Shown one piece after another: positions 59,452 to 64,000 of a stretch of 64,000 bases of DNA. The notes under the pieces were generated by a model that was not told where the DNA came from, did not search any database, and saw nothing but the letters and a program-made list of their open reading frames with translations. Position numbers and translations under genes: made by a program. The stretch is from Arctopsyche grandis (Eukaryota; Arthropoda; Insecta; Trichoptera; Hydropsychidae), in assembly GCF_051622035.1 (NCBI RefSeq), contig NC_135362.1, positions 15,723,501 to 15,787,500 on the forward strand. Direction: 5' to 3'. Position 1 is the first letter of the stretch. Every line of letters begins with the position of its first letter.

Positions 59452-62206
59452 GAAAAGTATGTTATATTATAAAATAGTACATATATTTAGAGTGTTTTAA
59501 AGTTTATTTACCGGTATGTTTCACACCCAATTGCTTGTTCGTGTTGCCAGAGACAACATTGATAGAACGGTGCTTGGTCATGATACCAATGAGACATTGT
59601 TGGTACCTGAAAATTTGTACTTGTAATTTATATTTTGCTTTTTTATTTGTTTTAAAATAAAACTTTTAAACACTAACCTTGTTGGCTTCATTCCATGGTA
59701 AGAATCCTAAGTTGTGCGATCTTAATGGCCTAGATCCCCATTGTTGATCATAAGACAACATCAAATAATCGTTTTTATCGTAACAACATTGCTGTCCAGC
59801 GCCCTCTTCACTAAAATTCGATTTCGTTATATTTATAAAGTTTTATCTAGTTTTTTACAACTGTATAAAGCGGAATCAAATATAATGATGCGAACAAACG
59901 AAATAAATTATAAGGACGATCAAGTTCTTCAAATATACGTTCTCTGATTTTTACCTTGGATTTCCAGTCTTGACACAATGCATAGCACCCTTGTTGTAGA
60001 AACATTTTGGATTTGCATCTTTGTCGCAATCAAAATCAGGCATATACCTTCCCTTGTCCAGGAGAGCTTGTTGCAAGGTGCAAGGACATAATGGCAGTTC
60101 TGCGGCGAAATTTTTCAAGTATCGATCACTCCTCAACCAATTGTTGCACATCTTTTCGGGCCACTTGTAGCCATATAAACGTTCCCATTGTGAATTAAAA
60201 TACCAAGCTAGAGGGATAGGCCTACTCCACAAGACGCTATTTCCATACAAAATTAAAATATTACTTTTATATTCTTATTGTAGTGGTAGATATATTACAT
60301 CAATTAAATTAAATACGGTACTTACGGCGAGACGGAATTGTCACCAGTGTTAGTCAAGTTGATTTGAATGAATCCGACTTGCAAGTCATTGGTGAGGAGA
60401 TCGTCTCTCAGCCTATAATTTCCAGGAGATATGACGTATTCGCCTACGTTCTGTGCGTTCAATTCCAAATGGTTAATGTATTCGAATTGTGGCCTGATAG
60501 TGTTTTCTCTATATCCCCACAGTGATATCATTACATTGTGTTGGTCGTTCATGGTCAAATTTCTCTTGTCCCAAGTGATTTTGATCTCAGACGGATTCTT
60601 CTCATGGATATCATTTGTTTCGAAGAAAATTTTTTCTGTGGCTGTTCCGGGTGTTTCTGCAATGAAAATTTAAATTTTAGACACTAAACTTTTGTTTACA
60701 TTTTAAGAAACTTTACTATGATGAAACTTACCAACGAAGTATCTTCCTTTCCATTTGTAATTTTCAGTGTTGACGGCAATTTCCAATCGCACATATCCTT
60801 CAGCCATAAGTGGAGGTTGAACGCATGTGAATATATTCTTCTCGGCATATTTTCCCACTACATCTTCAGTGTCAAAACGACATATAACCCTATCTGTCCT
60901 TTCGAAGCAGGGACCCGTGACGTTAACGATAGTACCACCGAGCATGTTTCCACTTTCGGGTGCGAACATCAATGGAAGATTTGCACCATCTACAGGCACC
61001 ATTAAAATTTTAATTCCAAGAAATTTAAACCATATTCTAAAAGAAGTTAATATGAAAAGACGTACCGATATCTTTATTACAGCTTCCAACCAATATCTTT
61101 TCGTCAATTCTGAATATATGCCTTCCCGGGAAGCCATTTCCCCAGCCCCTTCCTGACAAATCTCTCAAAATGGATGATTGGGAATACGGTTTGTATTCGT
61201 AGCTCTGAGTTCCATTACCAGCGTTGAAACCAATCTGCACAAAAACGTTTAGAATAAATTTCAATTATCTGTTAATCACTACATTGACCAAACTGTATCA
61301 CTTACAAAGGCAGGAGTTCCTCCTTCACCACCGGCAGTATCACCACCTGCTTCAGTATGAGCACTCCATTGTAAATCCATGTAGTTGAAGATCGCATAAG
61401 TGAAGACTTCATCTGTTGCAAGCACCATTTGGAATGAATTTGTCTGAAAGGCAATATAATTTTATCATCAACTTTTCAATACAAACATAAGTGATAGTAG
61501 ATTTAAGAATAAAACAAAATACCTTGTAAAGAGCATTACCGTAACCACCAGCGAATGACACGTTCTTCCATGTGACAATGACTGAGTGTTTAGGTGTGAA
61601 TGTGTCGGCTCCAATAAGTCCTGTCCTCAAGTCCCACGTGATTCTTTCCCTCATCTCGACGCCCATTTGATCAGTTCTTGTTTGCAAATCTCTTTCCATT
61701 CTGAAATAAACTCCGGGAATCATCTGATTCACATCTTCTTGACGAGTAGATCCGATTCTGCATTTGCTGAAAAATATTCCGATGAACGACGGATCGCTCA
61801 CTGCAGGCCATTCTTTTATGGGAAACGTCAGAGGATACGTATACTGACTGGGTGGGTCACTGAATTCAAGGTAACCATTCATAGAAACCTGGAAGTAATA
61901 ATTGTATTAAATAAATAAAAAACTCTCTTATATACAATTACTTTCTTTTAATTCTAAATGGACTTACTCTGGTGTAATTGTAACGGAAACCGAAAAATGG
62001 TAATTGAAAGTTGAAGTTCTTGTGGATCTGTGGTGTCGAATGATGTATATCTTTTTGGAAATCTCCCTGGTTTTCATCGCCTCCTTGATCGTAGAAAGGA
62101 TACACGAAACGTTCCCTTAAGGTTTTCAAACGATTTTCAGTGATGACATAGGGTTGCCCATTGTTGTTATAATTTGTGGAAGGTGACACTCGTCCATCGA
62201 TATGTG
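56695..62206 (-). CDS. mesh: Mesh, smooth septate junction protein (5' end missing)
   Basis: Single-pass membrane protein of smooth septate junctions, known in Drosophila to act with Ssk and Tsp2A in gut barrier formation. Sixteen exons join in phase: 62206-61968, 61888-61523, 61443-61306, 61234-61066, 60989-60732, 60656-60326, 60236-59955, 59810-59678, 59606-59512, 59334-59216, 59131-58871, 58792-58656, 58574-58445, 58363-58101, 58016-57815 and 57698-56695. They give about 1,375 residues without the signal-peptide exon. Domains in order: NIDO (about 100-260), an Ig/IPT-like segment (about 310-400), AMOP (about 530-680), a VWD domain opening [19 protein letters not shown] (about 695-970), Sushi (about 985-1041), a transmembrane helix (about 1052-1075) and a Ser/Pro-rich tail of about 300 residues. 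The first visible exon begins in mid-codon, so at least one upstream exon lies beyond it. Confidence 0.93.
59374..59449. repeat. (TA)n microsatellite in a mesh intron
   Basis: An AT dinucleotide run of about 38 units, between the exons ending at 59512 and starting at 59334. Confidence 0.95.
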
Positions 62207-62942
62207 CTGAAGTAACAATTTTTTTTTTATTATTTTTCTTGTTACACGACTTTTTCTCCCAATTCCATCATACAAAATGCTAAGCGTTACTTGACTTAAA
62301 TGCTTTTCTTGATATATAATACTTTGAGAATATTTATGAATTATAAACGTTTTAATTTGGTTTTCAGAGGATATAAAATATTCATCATAACGATTAGTAC
62401 ATTGCCCAATTTTAACGCATTTTTTTTTATCTGTAAGTAGGATTTCACAATATGGCTGACTATGCGATGTCGCCACACCTTGATAAGATTATTTTTCCGG
62501 TACTATTTTGTGACCATTTGTGGGTGAAATTATTGTGACAACGAGACTCGTTATCTGATGATTAATTCGCTTATCGAGACTGAAAAAAAACATAAAATGC
62601 GAATGCCTAGAATGATACTTGAAACTATATAGATAAAAAGATAGGCGTTTCGAGTTCGAAAATTGAATCATCATTGAAGACAATAACTCTAAAAATTACA
62701 AATTAGTACCTGTAATGAATGCATATAATTGACACACTTAATGTAGTTTAATTTAACCGTTTGAGTTAATTGTCTCTTATTTTAATTACAATTACATATA
62801 TCAAATACATGTGCCCTTATTGATCAAATACCCATACGTATAATATTATAAAAATGCAGAAAAGCTTATGTAATTATTATATATACTAAAATTCTTACAA
62901 GTGTGAAAAATCGTATTCGAAACGACTTTATTGGCATCTTAT
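62207..62942. other. mesh upstream intron (probable)
   Basis: The mesh exon starting at 62206 is preceded by a good acceptor, so this should be intron. No exon with a signal peptide in the right phase was found between here and the right edge. Confidence 0.45.
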
Positions 62943-63090
62943 AACACGTTGACACGATATGAGTTCGTTCAGACCGAATCCGCTAATTTGGTCCCTCGGA
63001 CGTTACCCGTACTTTGTTACGAGTCACTTCCGAGTGACTCGTAACAAAGTACGAGTTATTGGGTTTACTCGTATCGTGTTAACACGGTAT
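62943..63090. repeat. MITE with strong hairpin, related to 12.4 kb
   Basis: The outer arms CGTTGACACGATATGAGT and, inverted, GTGTTAACACGATACGAGT enclose the CCGCTAATTTGG block and a perfect inner hairpin (GTACTTTGTTACGAGTCAC, short loop, inverse). It shares its CTAATTTGG and ACTCGTA blocks with 12,433-12,543. Confidence 0.6.
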
Positions 63091-63389
63091 TAACAAAAAC
63101 TTATCTGAAAATAACCAGCAAACTCAACCAAAGTATTGAAAATAAAAATGAAAGTTAAAAAAGTAATTGACATTTGCGACACGGATAAGATTATATGAAA
63201 CTGACATTTTTCTAGAACGATCTAATAAACCTAATATATAATATTCTACTCAATACTCTATGTTATATATGTATTATATTATAAACAAAGAGATAATCGA
63301 CGTTAATAAAAATATGTTCAACCGATTCTATCATTAGTTTGTTATCGACCAGCACAATCGTTATCAAAAGCCACTCCCTATCGCCATAA
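63091..63389. other. AT-rich stretch, probable mesh intron
   Basis: Nothing is recognised between the MITE and the fold-back element. Confidence 0.4.
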
Positions 63390-63398
63390 TGGCGACAT

Positions 63399-63801
63399 CG
63401 GTCTCCGTAACGAGCCAGAATGTTAAATTACAGAAAACGCAAATATCGGAAGGCAAAGATCGAAAATCGAAAGATCTTAAGTCGAAAGATCAAAAAAAAA
63501 GGGTGCATGGTAAACGGTACATACTCACGTACATACTCACTTAATTTGCGCGAGCAGGATACAACAGGAACAAGAGGAACAGGCTTTTCCTCCCGTATTA
63601 ATGTGCGCGCGCAGAATACGGGAGGAAAAGCCTGTTCCTCTTGTTCCTGTTGTACCCTGATCGCGCAAATTAAGTGAGTATGTACCGTTTCCATGCACCC
63701 TTTTTTTTGATCTTTCGACTTAAGATCTGTCGATTTTCGATCTTTGCCTTCCGATATTTGTGTTTGCTGTAATTTAACATTCGGGCTCGTCACGTAGACC
63801 C
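63399..63801. mobile_element. 403-bp fold-back element with 9-bp target duplication
   Basis: Exact direct repeats TGGCGACAT flank it (63390-63398 and 63802-63810). It is near-identical to the element at 33,038-33,447: ends CGGTCTCC and, inverted, GGGTCTAC, arms of about 190 bp and a loop near 63,598-63,616. The strong arm similarity and clean target duplication suggest a recent insertion. Open frames here are mirror readings of the arms. Confidence 0.85.
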
Positions 63802-63810
63802 TGGCGACAT

Positions 63811-64000
63811 ACATAAATATATAGGTAGTAATTTTTTCAACAAAAAAAAAATGACCATCGATCAATGTGTCCAACTAAAAAGATATTCAAACATTTGACT
63901 AAAAGAGTATTATAAAATGTGCATTCAAATATGACAATATGCTTATCTAAGATATGACGCATCCGTGTTCGTATTTATCGAATTCATCTGCATACATATT
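63811..64000. other. Right-edge AT-rich stretch
   Basis: No feature recognised. Confidence 0.4.

Noticed and set aside
60718-61156. Plus-strand frames inside mesh
   Set aside because: They are antisense to in-phase mesh exons with clear domains.
1-64000. CRISPR arrays, operons, ribosome binding sites or phage-like modules
   Set aside because: Introns, LINEs and eukaryotic domain architectures show this is animal nuclear DNA. No regularly spaced repeats with unique spacers were seen.

Overview
The window looks like nuclear DNA from an insect. It is AT-rich, the genes are split by many short introns with GT/AG borders, and one gene is an orthologue of the insect septate-junction protein Mesh. 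Mixed remnants of many eukaryotic transposon superfamilies and numerous TACATATGTA-type and (TA)n simple repeats fit the same picture. Nothing prokaryotic, no CRISPR array, no rRNA and no convincing tRNA gene is visible. The order of insect cannot be fixed from the sequence alone. All gene models were read by eye from splice signals and reading-frame continuity.

Layout. Positions 1-41,500 form a gene-poor stretch of AT-rich DNA packed with transposon debris: Tc1, LINE, hAT, Merlin, P-like, Helitron-like, SINE, fold-back and MITE elements. It could be intergenic DNA or part of a very long intron of a gene outside the window. Two patches look regulatory: a CRE + CCAAT + X-box cluster near 20.2 kb and a GC/CpG-rich patch near 27.2-27.5 kb. 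From 41.5 kb to the right edge four protein genes are tightly spaced. They are LARGE (+, 41,569-44,396), a REC8-type meiotic kleisin (+, 47,252-51,785), a novel secreted cysteine-containing protein (-, 52,392-55,001) and mesh (-, from about 62,206 down to 55,396, with its 5' end outside the readable exons).

Gene roles. LARGE is a Golgi bifunctional glycosyltransferase acting on alpha-dystroglycan. REC8 is the meiotic cohesin kleisin. Mesh is a membrane adhesion protein of smooth septate junctions. The genes do not share a pathway, so the cluster looks like ordinary gene neighbourhood rather than an operon-like system. REC8 and the secreted protein converge tail to tail, 0.6 kb apart. The secreted protein starts only 0.4 kb downstream of the end of mesh on the same strand.

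Most distinctive points: (1) near-palindromic fold-back elements of about 400 bp with exact 9-bp target duplications at 33.0 and 63.4 kb, plus a half copy nested in another element at 28.6 kb; (2) a compact 899-bp P-element-like transposon with 17-bp perfect terminal inverted repeats, a near-perfect 8-bp target duplication and a spliced, truncated THAP domain; (3) duplicated transmembrane exons in mesh giving two alternative cytoplasmic tails; (4) an intact REC8-type gene whose introns carry hAT and TTAA-type elements; (5) an orphan secreted protein with a C-terminal four-cysteine motif.
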